Source: JAENVU01 sp963756815 (GTDB lineage Bacteria; Actinomycetota; Acidimicrobiia; IMCC26256; JAENVU01). From it: a DNA stretch of 64,000 nucleotides. Below the pieces are notes generated by a model. It was not told the origin of the DNA. It saw nothing but the letters and a program-made list of their open reading frames with translations, and ran no database searches. Positions 1 to 9,983 of this stretch are shown piece by piece; within the stretch, counting starts at the first letter, position 1, and each line of letters begins with the position of its first letter. A program made the translations under genes and the position numbers. Location of the stretch: assembly GCA_963756815.1 (NCBI GenBank), contig CAVWPR010000004.1, positions 186,001-250,000 on the forward strand, read 5' to 3'.

Positions 1-1494
1 GGGCGTCCCGAAGTAGTCGAAGGCCGGCGCGCCGGGCAGGAGGATGCCGGCGCCGATCGCAGGCGAGTCGCGACGCAGACGGAACGCCGCGCCTTCGGCG
101 AGCCGCCCGTCGCCCCGACGGGTCGGATCGACGAAGCGCGGATCGCCCGTCACCGCCCGCGTGCCCGACGGCGGCAGGCCCGAGAAGAGGTTGTCGCTGC
201 AGTGATCGCCACACGCCAGCGGACGAACCTGCGCGCCCGTGGCGACGACGAGGTTGTTGGCGAACACGAAGTCGCCGGGTGAGAACAGGGACGTGACCGG
301 CACGTCCTCGATGGTCGCGAGGGGCCGCGCCGCCACGATCGTGTTGTCGAAGAAGCGGACGGCGTCGAGGGAACCGATGTTCCCGCTCACGATCCCGCAC
401 GGAGCGGCACTGATCGTCGCCGCGTCGTCGACGCTCAGGTTGTAGCGCACCTCCGCGGACCTCGGGTTCGCGTCGGTGCAGAGGAGGATGAAGCCACCCG
501 AATTGTCGTGGCTGTAGTTGTACTGAACCGTCGTGCGGTCCTGGTCGTAGTCGACGTCGAAGCCGGTGCCGTCGCAGCCGTTGAACTGCATGTGGGACAC
601 CTCGTTGTACTGGATCACCGTCGAGTTGGCGTTGAACGCCCAGATCCCCGCGTTGCACACGGGGTTCGCACCGTTCCACGGCGTTCCGGCGCCGTTGCCG
701 TCGACGACCACGTTGTGCTCGACCAGCGCACCGTCGGTCCCCGTCGGCACGATCCCGTCACCGGCCAGGTGCGCGAGCCGATTGCCGCGCACGACGACAC
801 CAGTCGACGCATCGGGCCACGGCTCGCCGGCACGGGGGCGCGATCCGCCGGCCGACCCGACGATGAAGATGCCGCTGCGGGACACGCGCTCGATCCGGTT
901 GTCGAGGATCTGCACACCGTCGAAGCGCCCCTGCGGGCCCGATCCGGCGGCGTCGACCTGGATCCCACCGCTGCCGCCGAGATCCTTGTGCAGGTCGCCG
1001 GCGACGTCGTGGATCCACACGTCACGGACCGTGACGTCGCGCACGACGTCACGGTTCGCGAGGAGACGCACGCCGCGGCGGCGGGCGGGCGTCGAGCCGG
1101 GATTGCTGACGTCGAGGCCGCCGAGCACCACGTGGCTGACGTTCGCGAGCAACACGGCGTCCTCGCCGGTACCGACGACACGCGGCCGGGGTCCGATGCC
1201 GTACGCACCGATCACGACCGGCTGGCGCACGGTTCCCGACCCCTGGGGCGCGAGCGTGCCCCGGCACTGCGAGCCGCGGCGGAGGAGCAATTGCTCCCCC
1301 GGGGCCAGCACGTGTGCGTTCGCAGTTGCGAGCGAGTTGAACGGATGCACGATCGAACCGTCGCCGGCGGCGACCGCGCCGCAGTCGACGTGGACGGCGC
1401 GCACGGGAGGACGCCAGCCGCCGAAGGGCGCACATGCGCCGGCGACGATCGCAACCAACGCGGCAACGGCCGCCACTCGGAAGCGTCGGTTCAT
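1..1494 (-). CDS. Right-handed beta-helix repeat lipoprotein (C-terminus cut by window edge)
   Basis: An open frame of 498 codons runs from an ATG at 1494 off the left edge with no stop. The start follows a GAGGAGGGCGACG ribosome site. The N-terminus is a signal peptide with a hydrophobic stretch ending VAGAC, a likely lipobox, so the protein is probably a surface lipoprotein. The body has recurring short beta-strand units with conserved Asn (such as GVVVRGNRL, VIQYNEVSH, TVQYNYSHDNSG), typical of pectate-lyase-like parallel beta-helices that bind or cleave polysaccharide. A late motif (TGDPRFVDP, RRDSPAIGAG) is common at the end of such domains. No catalytic residues can be assigned, so the substrate is unknown. 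Confidence 0.8.
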   Translation of the reverse strand, partial: MNRRFRVAAVAALVAIVAGACAPFGGWRPPVRAVHVDCGAVAAGDGSIVHPFNSLATANAHVLAPGEQLLLRRGSQCRGTLAPQGSGTVRQPVVIGAYGIGPRPRVVGTGEDAVLLANVSHVVLGGLDVSNPGSTPARRRGVRLLANRDVVRDVTVRDVWIHDVAGDLHKDLGGSGGIQVDAAGSGPQGRFDGVQILDNRIERVSRSGIFIVGSAGGSRPRAGEPWPDASTGVVVRGNRLAHLAGDGIVPTGTDGALVEHNVVVDGNGAGTPWNGANPVCNAGIWAFNANSTVIQYNEVSHMQFNGCDGTGFDVDYDQDRTTVQYNYSHDNSGGFILLCTDANPRSAEVRYNLSVDDAATISAAPCGIVSGNIGSLDAVRFFDNTIVAARPLATIEDVPVTSLFSPGDFVFANNLVVATGAQVRPLACGDHCSDNLFSGLPPSGTRAVTGDPRFVDPTRRGDGRLAEGAAFRLRRDSPAIGAGILLPGAPAFDYFGTP

Positions 1495-1820
1495 CGTCGC
1501 CCTCCTCTCCCGGTCGTGCCCGGCGACCCTGCGTGCGGCCGCGGAAGGTAGCACCCGGAGGCATCGCACCGGCACGGCCGCTCCGGACGCGACAAGTGTG
1601 CGTCCGCCCACCTCCTCGGTGTCGAACGCACACTCGTCGGTCGTTCCTGACCGGCCCCGCTGCGGGGCCGTGTGGCGATCAGCTCCTGCTACGTGTGGAG
1701 TTGCGTCCGATCTTCAGTCCCACGTTGCATCGCCTTCAGTTCGCCGTGAGCGTGGGGAGCGACGCTCGACGCCCCGACGGCACAGTCTTCCTGAACGTGC
1801 TGGCATGACAGACTTGCGGC
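1495..1820. other. Divergent intergenic region
   Basis: This lies between the leftward beta-helix gene and the rightward cyclase gene and must hold both promoters. The only structure I see is a GC-rich inverted repeat, GGCCCCGC-T-GCGGGGCC, at 1653-1669. I find no clear -35/-10 pair and no RNA gene. Confidence 0.4.
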
Positions 1821-3765
1821 GTGTCCACGCGTGAGGCACTCCTCGACGACGCCCGAGCCGCATACGGCCAGAGCCAGTGGTCCACGGCGCGGGCCGCGCT
1901 GCGGGAAGCCGACGCCGATCAGCCGCTCGGGGCCGACGACCTCGAGCGGCTCGCCTGGTCGTGCCGCTGGGCCGGTGATTCTGCTGGGTTCTTGAACACC
2001 CTCGAACGGGCGGAGGTGGCGTTCACCGACGCAGGTGAGGATGCCGGTGCCGCCCGCATGGCCCTGGAGCAGGCCCGCCACCACGCGATGATGCTCGACG
2101 GCGCGGTCGCCCTCACCTGCTACGTCCGAGCCACCGAGTACCTGGCTGAGGCGCCGGAGTGCGCCGAGCACGCGCAGGAACGGTGGTCGCTGGCCTTCAC
2201 GCTGATGGAGGGCGGAGACGCCGACGGGGCGCGGGCCGCGCTCCTCGAGGCGCGCGCGATCGCCCGACGGGTGGGCAGCCCGGGCATGGAGGCGATGGCG
2301 GTGCAGGGGCTGGCCCACGTGGCCACCACCGCCGGTGAGGTCAGTGAGGTGCTCCCGCTGGTCGACGAGGCGGCGGCGCTGGCCATGCGACCCGGGGTCG
2401 CGCCCGTCCATGCCGGGCTACGTGTACTGCGCGGTGATCTCGATCTGCCGAGCGCTCTGCGACTGGGGGCGGGCCACCGAGTGGACCAAGGTGTCGACCC
2501 GCTACTGCGAGCGCGAGTCGATCGCGGGCTACACGGGGCTCTGCCGGTTCCACCAGGGTGAGATCGACCGGCTCCACGGTCAACTGGCGGAGGCGGAACA
2601 GCGGGTCCTGCAAGCGTGCGAGGAGCTGCTCGGGATCAACCGGTACAGCGCGGGCTGGGGGTACAGCGAGCTGGTCGAGATCCGGGTGCGTCGCGGCGAC
2701 CTGGACCGGCGCCGAAGAGGCGCTCGCCGAGGCCATCGCCTTGGGCGACGACGGCCAGCCGGGGCAGGGTCGCTTGCTGCTCGCGCAGAGGGATGACCGG
2801 GCGGCGGTGCGGAGCCTCAGCCGCTCGCTCGCAGACCCGGGCTTCCTCGCTCGGGAGCGCCGCGTCTTCCTCCTCCCCGTGTACGTCGCGGCGTGCGTCG
2901 CGGTGGGTGACGAGCAGGCGGCGGCCGAGAGCGTCGCCGAGCTGGAGGAACTGGCCCGAAGGTTCGGCACCTCTGGACCGGCGGCCGCGGCGGCAGTCGC
3001 ACGCGGGCACTTGGCGCTCCATCGCGGCGACACCGAGGAGGCGATCGCCGCGCTGCGGCAGGGGGTCCGCACCTGGAGCGAAGTCGACGCCCCGTACGAG
3101 GCCGCCAGGCGCGCGTACTGCTCGCGCGGGCCCTGACCGCCGAGGGAGACGACACGGGCGCGCGCCTCGAGCTGAAGGCCGCCGCCCGCCTGGTCGACGA
3201 GTTCGGCGTCGCGGTCGACCTCGACATCGCTCCCGCCCGGCCCGAGGGCGCTCGAACCATCCGCACGTTCCTGTTCTCCGACATCGTGGACTCGACGCGA
3301 CTGTCCGAGGCCATGGGCGACGCCGCATGGGAGCCGCTGCTCCGGTGGCACGACCGGACGTTGCGAGCCGAGTTCGAGCGGTGGAACGGCGAGGAGATCA
3401 AGCACGGTGGCGACGGCTTCTTCGTAGCCTTCGGCGAAGCCGACGACGGCATCGGGTGCGCCGTCGCCATCCAACGGGCCCTGGCGCGCCACCGTGCCGA
3501 GCACGGCTTCGCGCCGAGCATCCGCATCGGGCTCCACGCCGGCGAAGCGACCTCGCGCGATGGGGACTACTTCGGATCGGCGGTCACGCGGGCCGCTCGC
3601 ATCTCCGCGGCTGCCGGTGCCGGCGAGGTGCTGGCGAGTGCCGACCTGGTCGCCGGCTGCCGGCACGAAGTGCCGCTCGCGGGTGAGCGCACCCTCGAGC
3701 TCAAGGGCATCGCCGAGCCCGTCGTCGCCGTTCTCGTCACGTGGGATACGGCCGCCGCGGACTAG
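1821..3765 (+). CDS. TPR-repeat class III adenylate/guanylate cyclase (three frameshifts)
   Basis: The gene starts at GTG 1821 (MSTREALLDDARAAYG). Its coding passes through three single-base frame changes, near 2408, 2706 and 3105. The restored protein of about 645 residues has an N-terminal helical TPR-like region of about 480 residues and a C-terminal class III cyclase domain. The domain shows FSDIVDSTRLSEAMGD (first metal Asp), KHGGDGFFVAF (second metal Asp) and YFGSAVTRAARIS, where many cyclases have Asn in place of the Thr. It would make cAMP or cGMP under control of the TPR part. This cyclase-plus-TPR layout is common in actinobacteria. The breaks match the window-wide indel pattern and probably do not inactivate the gene in life. 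Confidence 0.75.
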
Positions 3766-3893
3766 GCGCTCTCGATCCCGTCGCCTGGGTTGAAAGGCCG
3801 GGACGAACCGCGGCGGCCGGTTCGAAACCACCGCGTCGCGTTCCCGAAACCGGGTCGACATCGCGAGGCCGAGCACCGTTCGTTCCCTACGGC

Positions 3894-3926
3894 GACGGCG
3901 GCAGGTCCATTGGACCTGCCGCCGTC
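3894..3926. terminator. Perfect 15-bp hairpin between convergent genes
   Basis: GACGGCGGCAGGTCC at 3894-3908 is followed by a 3-nt loop (ATT) and its exact reverse complement at 3912-3926. It sits between the converging cyclase and reverse transcriptase genes, as expected of a bidirectional terminator. No T-run follows on either strand, so terminator function is inferred from the stem and the position. Confidence 0.65.
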
Positions 3927-3965
3927 TCGATCACCACCTCTACAAAGAGTCAGAGGCCGAGCCGT

Positions 3966-5412
3966 CTACGTCGCAAGTACCCAGGCGCAAGCCGCATCAA
4001 GGTCGCGATCGTCTCGTGCAAGGTCTCGGATTCCGGCCGCTTGCAATCGCGAAGCATCGCCGTTGCGAAACACAGCCACGAGGCATCGGCGCTTGTCGAA
4101 CTCCCTCAGCTCCTTAGCCAACTCCAGTGCGTGGTCACGGTGTGACCTGGACGCGCTTGGACAACGCGCCGCGGTAGCGAACAGTTGGTTCGTAAGCGGC
4201 GCGAACATACGACCGGTGAGGGACAGGCCCTTATCCCGAAGTGCATCAGAGACCGCCGCACTGATGACCGACCGCGGGAGCCTTCGTGCAAGCCATAGCT
4301 GCGTCAGTCCGTTCGCCGTCGTGGTCGGTGAAAGCAAGTAGTCAAGTGCCCAGTCCCAAGCGCAGTCGTCGTCGGTGCACCGCGCGACGGCATTCGCCAC
4401 TAGGCGAGGAAACCGCTCGATAAGCCATGGCCTGCGCCTCAGGTCCTCGATGGCACTCCGACCATTCGCAGATCGAAGCGCCTGACGAGCCTCGCCCGGA
4501 GGATCCGACTCGCGGAGCTCGCTGATGCTCTTCGCTCCGTGATGGGCGCCACTACCGCCCGACAACTCGAAAATTTCTAGCCCGGCACCAGAGTCGGTGA
4601 ACTCAGTCTTCTCTGCGTTGAGATGTTGCCCATTGATCGCCAGTTGCGCCAACGCAGCGTCGTGCGCTTCCCGGAAGTGCTCGGAATCGCGGACAAACAC
4701 GGTCACGTCGTCGACCCACCGCGCCGACGTAACACCACTACTACTCAGGCGGCGGTCCAGCGGCAGGAGCGCCAAAGTGCCGTAGAAGGCGGATGGTTCC
4801 GGGCCAGTCGGTAATCCACCTTCTCCCGTTCGCTCCGCGAACGTGCCGAACGAAACCAACGACGTCTCGGACAGCGCCCGGAAGGGCTCCGGCACCATTC
4901 AGTACACGCCTCAGGGTTTCGAGACTCACAGTCGGGAAGTGACGTCGCACGTCCAGATGGCCCTGGCCTGCCCACTGCCCACTCGTCTCATGCTGCCGAA
5001 TGCACTCTTTGAAGTCACGACGTGCCTGTTTCCAGGGAACTGTCGCCCACGCTGCTGTCGTCGAAGGTCGCCCGTACGGAGAAGACGGTTCCACCAAGCG
5101 TGGCGGCCGACGAGGGCCCTAGACGCCAGGTGAGTTGCCGAAAATAAAGATCCGCGACTGGATCCAGGGATGTAAAGACCCTCGGCAGGCCAGATGGCTT
5201 CAAACCAACGATCGTTCGAGGCGTTCCGGCGCCATCACCGACGATGACACGTCGACGTAGCGCGTTGCCAGCAAGTCGGGCCTGGCCGCGAAGTCAACGA
5301 GCCCAAGCGGATCTGGAACGTCAGCCTCGCGATCCCATATGCGAGCACGAGGGATCGCCGCAGCTACCGCGCGATCCGACGACCAATACTGGTCACTTGA
5401 GCACTCCGCCAT
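3966..5412 (-). CDS. Reverse transcriptase, non-retron-like, with alpha-helical C-terminal region (three frameshifts)
   Basis: The start is ATG 5412, after an AAGGGA ribosome site. Frames change near 5205, 5070-5097 and 4830-4898. The restored protein is about 480 residues. RT motifs appear in order: the finger motif LKPSGLPRVF (about residue 70), motif A LDVRRHF (about 154), motif B GGLPTGPEPSAF (about 199), motif C RWVDDVTVF (about 232; Trp replaces the usual Tyr of YxDD) and motif D LNAEKTE. About 200 residues of helical sequence follow. I see no retron NAxxH or VTG hallmark, no maturase domain and no HNH endonuclease, so it resembles the solitary or defence-associated RTs. The subgroup cannot be assigned by eye. 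Base composition is visibly poorer in GC than the flanks, suggesting transfer. No partner gene is visible. Confidence 0.75.
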
Positions 5413-5422
5413 CGTGTCCCTT

Positions 5423-5451
5423 CCTAGGTGTTCTTCCCAGGTGTTGTTGAC
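5423..5451 (+). repeat. Left arm of 29-nt inverted repeat
   Basis: This 29-nt arm begins CCTAGGTGTTCTTCCCAGG and matches the reverse complement of 5833-5861 at 27 of 29 positions. It lies immediately upstream of the ribosome site of the reverse transcriptase gene. The paired arms bracket the C-rich tract. They may be a real inverted repeat, or the same end sequence joined twice by an assembler. Confidence 0.7.
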
Positions 5452-5832
<381 letters not shown>

Positions 5833-5861
5833 GTCAACAACAGATGGGAAGAACACCTAGG
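5833..5861 (-). repeat. Right arm of 29-nt inverted repeat
   Basis: Read on the bottom strand, this arm starts CCTAGGTGTTCTTCCCATC and ends GTTGTTGAC. It differs from the left arm at two adjacent positions only. It begins eight bases after the nrdJ stop codon, so it may be part of the true 3' flank of nrdJ. Confidence 0.7.
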
Positions 5862-5869
5862 ACGACGTA

Positions 5870-8695
5870 CTACGAGCAGCCGCTCGTGGCGCCGCAGGAC
5901 GGGCAGGCGTGGCAGGAGCCGGCGCGCTGCATGATGTCGCCGCAGACGTAGCAGAGCACGTGCTCGGTCTCCCGGGCCGCGGGCGCCTGCGGCGCGGGCG
6001 GCGTCGGCGCCGAGAGATCGAGCTTCGGCTCGGCGGACGGCGCGCGGTCCTCGGCCGGCAGCATCGTCTGAGTGGCCTGCGCGTCGACGGCCTCCTCGAC
6101 GCCGGGCAACGTCGGCTGGATGCGCTCGCTCACGGTGAGGATGCCCATGTCGCGCCGCTCGTCCTCGTCCATGTAGACGACCGCGAGCCGGCGGAAGATG
6201 TAGTCGACCAGGCTCGTCGCGATCCGCAGGTCCGGGTCGTCGGTCATGCCCGCCGGCTCGAAGCGCGTGTTCACGAACTTCTCGACGAACGCCTTCAGCG
6301 GCACGCCGTACTGCAGCCCGAGGCTCAGTGCGATCGCGAAGGTGTCCATGATCCCCGAGAGCGTCGAGCCCTGCTTCGCCACCTTCAGGAACAGCTCGCC
6401 GGGGCGACCGTCCTCGAACTCGCCCACCGTGGCGTAGCCGTGGCAGTCGGCGACACGGAACGAGAACGTCTTCGACGTGCGGACCCGGGGCAGCTTCTGG
6501 CGGACGGGCTCCTGCACGATCACGTGCTCGACGACCCGCTCGACGATGCGCTCGGGCGTCGACTCGATGATCTCGCCGCCCTCGAGCGCGATCGGCGCGC
6601 CGGTGCCCGCCTTCTTCTGTGTGGACAGCGGCTGGCCGACCTTGCAGTTGTCGCGGTAGATGGCGACGGCTTTGAGGCCGAGCCGCCACGCCTCGATGTG
6701 CAGCTGCTCGATCTCTTCGATCGTCGCTTCCTCCGGCATGTTCACCGTCTTGGAGATGGCGCCCGAGATGAACGGCTGGACCGCGCCCATCATCGTCACG
6801 TGACCCATGTAGTGGATCGTGTTGTCACCCATCGAGCACGCGAACACCGGCAGGTGCTCGGGGTTGAACCCGGGCGCTCCGATGATCGTCTTCGCCTCGT
6901 CGATGTGGTTGATGATCCCCTCGACCTGGCCCTCGGTGTACCCGAGCCGGCGCAGCGCGCGCGGGATCGACTGGTTGACGATGAACATCGTGCCGCCGCC
7001 GACGAGCTTCTTCGCCTTGGTGAGCGCGAGGTCGGGCTCGATGCCCGTGGTGTCGCAGTCCATCATCAGGCCGATGGTGCCGGTGGGCGCGAGCACGGTG
7101 GCCTGCGAGTTCCGCACGCCGTACTGCTCACCGAGCTCGACCGCCTCGTCCCAGCTCTGCTGCGCCGCGGAGAGCAGCTCCGGCGGGACCAGCTCCTCGT
7201 CGATCTTCGACGCCTCGGTGCGGTGCATGCGCAGCACGTTCAGCATCGCGTCGGCGTTGTCGGCGTAGCCGGCGAACGGACCCATGCGACCGGCGGTGCG
7301 CGCGCTCGTGGCGTACGCGTGGCCCGTCATCAGCGCGGTCAGGCTCGCGGCCCAGGCGCGCCCGGCCGACGAGTCGTAGGGCAGGCCCTCGGACATCAGC
7401 AGCGCACCGAGGTTCGCGTATCCGAGACCCAGCTGGCGGAACTTGCGGCTGTTGTCGCCGATCGCCGGCGTCGGGTAGTCGGCGTTGCCGACGAGGATCT
7501 CCTGCGCGGTGAACATCACCTCGACGGTGTGCTTGTAGGCCTCGACGTCGAACGCCTCGTTCTCGCCGATGTACTTCAGCAGGTTGATGCTCGCGAGGTT
7601 GCAGGCCGAGTTGTCGAGGTGCATGTACTCCGAGCACGGGTTGCTCGCGTTGATGCGGCCCGAGTTCGGTGCGGTGTGCCAGCGGTTGATCGTGGTGTCG
7701 AACTGCATGCCCGGGTCCGCGCACTGCCACGCGGCGTCCGAGATCTGGCGCATGAGCTCACGGGCGCGCACCGTGCGCACGGTGTCGCCGGTGGTGACCT
7801 CCTTGAGGTCCCAGTCCTTGTCCTCGACGACCGCCCGCATGAAGTCGTCGGTCACGCGCACCGAGTTGTTCGCGTTCTGGTACTGGATCGAATGGCTGTC
7901 CTTGCCGTCGAGGTCCATGTCGAACCCGGCGGCCTCGAGCGCGCGTGCCTTGCGCTCCTCGGTCGCCTTGCACCAGATGAACTCCTCGACGTCGGGGTGA
8001 TCGGCGTTGAGGATGACCATCTTCGCGGCGCGCCGCGTCTTGCCGCCCGACTTGATCGTGCCCGCCGACGCGTCGGCGCCGCGCATGAAGCTCACCGGAC
8101 CGCTCGCGGTGCCGCCGCCCTTGAGGCCCTCGACGCTGGAACGGATGTTCGAGAGGTTGATGCCCGAGCCGGAGCCACCCTTGAAGATGGTCCCCTCCTC
8201 GCGGTACCAGTTGAGGATCCCGTCCATCGTGTCCTCGACCGCGAGGATGAAGCACGCGCTCGCCTGCTGCGGTGTGTTCCTCACCCCGATGTTGAACCAG
8301 ACCGGCGAATTGAACGCGGCGCGCTGGGTCACGAGGATGAACTTCAGCTCGTCGCGGAAGGCCTCGGCCTCGCCGTCGTCGGTGAAGTAGCCGTCACGCT
8401 CGCCCCACTCGGTGATCGTGTCCGCGACGCGGTCGATGACCTGGCGCAGCGACCACTCGCGCTCGGCGGTGCCGAGCGTGCCGCGGAAGTACTTCTGGGC
8501 GACGATGTTGGTGGCGTTGAGCGACCAGGAGGTGGGGAACTCGACCTCGGGCTGGAAGAACGCGTCGGTGCCGTCCTTGTAGTTGGTGATGCGCGCGTCG
8601 CGGCGCTCCCACTCGACCGTGTCGTAGGGGTGCTCGTCGGCGGTCGTGAAGTACCGCCTGATCCCGATCCCGACTTGCTCCGGCGCCATCGCCAT
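5870..8695 (-). CDS. nrdJ: Vitamin B12-dependent class II ribonucleoside-diphosphate reductase
   Basis: The enzyme makes deoxyribonucleotides using adenosylcobalamin, so it needs no oxygen and no diiron subunit. The start is the ATG at 8695 (MAMAPEQVGIGI), chosen because GGGGGAAGGACG lies about 9 nt upstream; the frame continues further upstream without a better start. The length of 941 residues is normal. Visible features are the N-terminal active-site Cys region (QASACFILAVEDTMDGI), the core NPCSEYMHLDNSACNLASINL region with Asn, Cys and Glu, and the late PTGTIGLMMDCDTTGIEPD. A cysteine-rich C-terminal tail (CYVCG...CHACPSC...GCS) probably relays thiols. It lies downstream of nrdR on the same strand. 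The gene is intact. Confidence 0.95.
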   Translation of the reverse strand: MAMAPEQVGIGIRRYFTTADEHPYDTVEWERRDARITNYKDGTDAFFQPEVEFPTSWSLNATNIVAQKYFRGTLGTAEREWSLRQVIDRVADTITEWGERDGYFTDDGEAEAFRDELKFILVTQRAAFNSPVWFNIGVRNTPQQASACFILAVEDTMDGILNWYREEGTIFKGGSGSGINLSNIRSSVEGLKGGGTASGPVSFMRGADASAGTIKSGGKTRRAAKMVILNADHPDVEEFIWCKATEERKARALEAAGFDMDLDGKDSHSIQYQNANNSVRVTDDFMRAVVEDKDWDLKEVTTGDTVRTVRARELMRQISDAAWQCADPGMQFDTTINRWHTAPNSGRINASNPCSEYMHLDNSACNLASINLLKYIGENEAFDVEAYKHTVEVMFTAQEILVGNADYPTPAIGDNSRKFRQLGLGYANLGALLMSEGLPYDSSAGRAWAASLTALMTGHAYATSARTAGRMGPFAGYADNADAMLNVLRMHRTEASKIDEELVPPELLSAAQQSWDEAVELGEQYGVRNSQATVLAPTGTIGLMMDCDTTGIEPDLALTKAKKLVGGGTMFIVNQSIPRALRRLGYTEGQVEGIINHIDEAKTIIGAPGFNPEHLPVFACSMGDNTIHYMGHVTMMGAVQPFISGAISKTVNMPEEATIEEIEQLHIEAWRLGLKAVAIYRDNCKVGQPLSTQKKAGTGAPIALEGGEIIESTPERIVERVVEHVIVQEPVRQKLPRVRTSKTFSFRVADCHGYATVGEFEDGRPGELFLKVAKQGSTLSGIMDTFAIALSLGLQYGVPLKAFVEKFVNTRFEPAGMTDDPDLRIATSLVDYIFRRLAVVYMDEDERRDMGILTVSERIQPTLPGVEEAVDAQATQTMLPAEDRAPSAEPKLDLSAPTPPAPQAPAARETEHVLCYVCGDIMQRAGSCHACPSCGATSGCS

Positions 8696-8863
8696 AGGTG
8701 AACGTCCTTCCCCCGTCAGTTGCGCCGGCGCTTCGGTGGCCGGTCGCCCTCTCGTCTCCGCCAAGTGCTCGTACACGTGCGCTGTGCTGTCCGGAGCCGG
8801 TGTCGGCGTCGTCGCGACGACAACCCCGGCCCTGGATGTGGTGTTCCCCCGGTTTCCGTTCCG

Positions 8864-8881
8864 ACCACAAGATGTTGTGGT
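8864..8881. promoter_or_regulatory. NrdR-box-like palindrome
   Basis: ACCACAA-GATG-TTGTGGT is a perfect 18-bp inverted repeat in the nrdR-nrdJ spacer and fits the CACAA/TTGTG halves of known NrdR boxes. It would lie about 26 nt downstream of the predicted transcription start. NrdR usually binds two boxes; a second is not convincing here. Confidence 0.6.
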
Positions 8882-8913
8882 TGGTTGCCGAACCACCGCG
8901 ATATGGGGCGTGA

Positions 8914-8943
8914 ATTACAACACTGGAGTTCCACGCGTGTCAA
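8914..8943 (-). promoter_or_regulatory. Sigma-70-type promoter for nrdJ
   Basis: On the bottom strand, TTGACA (8938-8943) is followed after 18 nt by TGTAAT (8914-8919), a near-consensus pair in a very GC-rich background. It reads toward nrdJ, whose start is about 215 nt away, leaving a long leader. I looked for a cobalamin riboswitch in that leader and saw no clear B12 box. Confidence 0.6.
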
Positions 8944-9003
8944 CGCCAGATCGGCGGCGATCCCACAAAGTCGGCTGACCTGGGAAAACGCGTCGAGCCC
9001 CGA

Positions 9004-9531
9004 TCAGCGCCGTTCCGCTTCGGGTGGTTTGGGGGCCGTCGTCTTCTGGAGCGGCGTGGTGGTGAGGTCCGGCGCCGGCGGGGTGGCCGCCTGGAGCGCC
9101 TCCACCTCCGCCTCGAAATCGGCCAGGTCCTCGAAGCCCTTGTACACCGACGCGAACCGCAGGTACGAGACCGGATCGAGCGTGCGCAGCCGAGCCAGCA
9201 CGGCCACGCCGATGGCGTCGCTCGCGATCTCCGGCCCCTGGGCCTGCGCCCAGGCGGCGAGGTCCGAGGCCAGCGCGTCGACCGCCTCCGCCGCGACCGC
9301 CCGTCCCGCGACCGCCTGCAGCAGGCCGCGTGCCAGCTTCTCGCGATCGAAGGGCTCGGTGGCCCCCGACCGCTTCCGCACCGTCAGGGCGATGGGCTCG
9401 AGCCGCTCGTAGGTCGTGAACCGCCGTCCGCAGGCCAGGCACTCGCGTCGGCGACGGATGGCATCGCCGTCGGCCGAGGCACGCGAGTCGACCACCTTGT
9501 CGGAATCCTCCGAGCAATAGGGGCAGCGCAC
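9004..9531 (-). CDS. nrdR: Transcriptional repressor NrdR
   Basis: NrdR is a zinc-ribbon/ATP-cone repressor of ribonucleotide reductase genes that senses ATP/dATP. I chose GTG 9531 as start because family members begin at the zinc ribbon (VRCPYC). The second zinc pair is CLACGRRFTTYER, and an ATP-cone follows (ALTVRKRSGATEPFDREKLARGL). The 175-residue product is slightly long because of a Pro/Thr-rich tail after the conserved FADVYKGF-like segment (here FASVYKGFEDLADF). It lies directly upstream of nrdJ, its expected target, as in Streptomyces. Confidence 0.93.
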   Translation of the reverse strand: MRCPYCSEDSDKVVDSRASADGDAIRRRRECLACGRRFTTYERLEPIALTVRKRSGATEPFDREKLARGLLQAVAGRAVAAEAVDALASDLAAWAQAQGPEIASDAIGVAVLARLRTLDPVSYLRFASVYKGFEDLADFEAEVEALQAATPPAPDLTTTPLQKTTAPKPPEAERR

Positions 9532-9581
9532 CGTCGCAACGTAGCCCCCGCGCCGCGGACCGGACGAGGACGGCACCGCAG

Positions 9582-9983
9582 TCACCGTCCGCCTCCGCCG
9601 AGATGCATCAGTGCCGCGATCCGGGCGCCGGTGAGCGAGAGGCGCCATCCCGCGACATCGACGACGCGCCCGCGCTCGAAGTCGTCGCGCATCTTGCGGT
9701 CAAAGATCGCCCGCAGGTCGTCGAGACCCGTCGTCCGCAGCCAATCGCCCGACGCGTCGACGGGCCGCAACGACCGTTCGATCGCGCGTGGGTCGCCGCC
9801 GACTCCCCGGACGGCGGCTGCCCGGCGCCCGATCAGCTCCACGCTCGCCCGGTCCCCGAACAGCTCGGGGAGTCTCCCGAGGTCGATCTGGCCACGAGGC
9901 TCGCCGGCGCAGGCGCCCAGCAGGAGCGCGAGCGACGCGCCACCGACGGCACCGAGAAAGCCACGCCGGCTCGGGTGGCCCAT
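9582..9983 (-). CDS. Small Tat-exported lipoprotein, partner of the GMC oxidoreductase
   Basis: This 133-residue protein starts at ATG 9983, sharing one base with the stop of the GMC gene (TGATG), so translation is coupled. The N-terminus has a twin-arginine signal (SRRGFLGAVGGASLALLLGAC) ending in a lipobox Cys. The rest is a short domain with no motif I can name. Size, Tat signal and coupling resemble the small subunit-3 proteins that accompany membrane-bound GMC dehydrogenases such as gluconate 2-dehydrogenase. That role is inference from context. Confidence 0.7.
   Translation of the reverse strand: MGHPSRRGFLGAVGGASLALLLGACAGEPRGQIDLGRLPELFGDRASVELIGRRAAAVRGVGGDPRAIERSLRPVDASGDWLRTTGLDDLRAIFDRKMRDDFERGRVVDVAGWRLSLTGARIAALMHLGGGGR

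Noticed and set aside
5909..8701. 930-codon open frame on the top strand opposite nrdJ
   Set aside because: It mirrors the GC-rich third positions of nrdJ, has no recognisable domain, and nrdJ on the other strand is fully conserved.
8696..8990. Cobalamin riboswitch before nrdJ
   Set aside because: I looked for the B12 box and the expected paired stems and saw neither; the NrdR palindrome explains the visible structure better.
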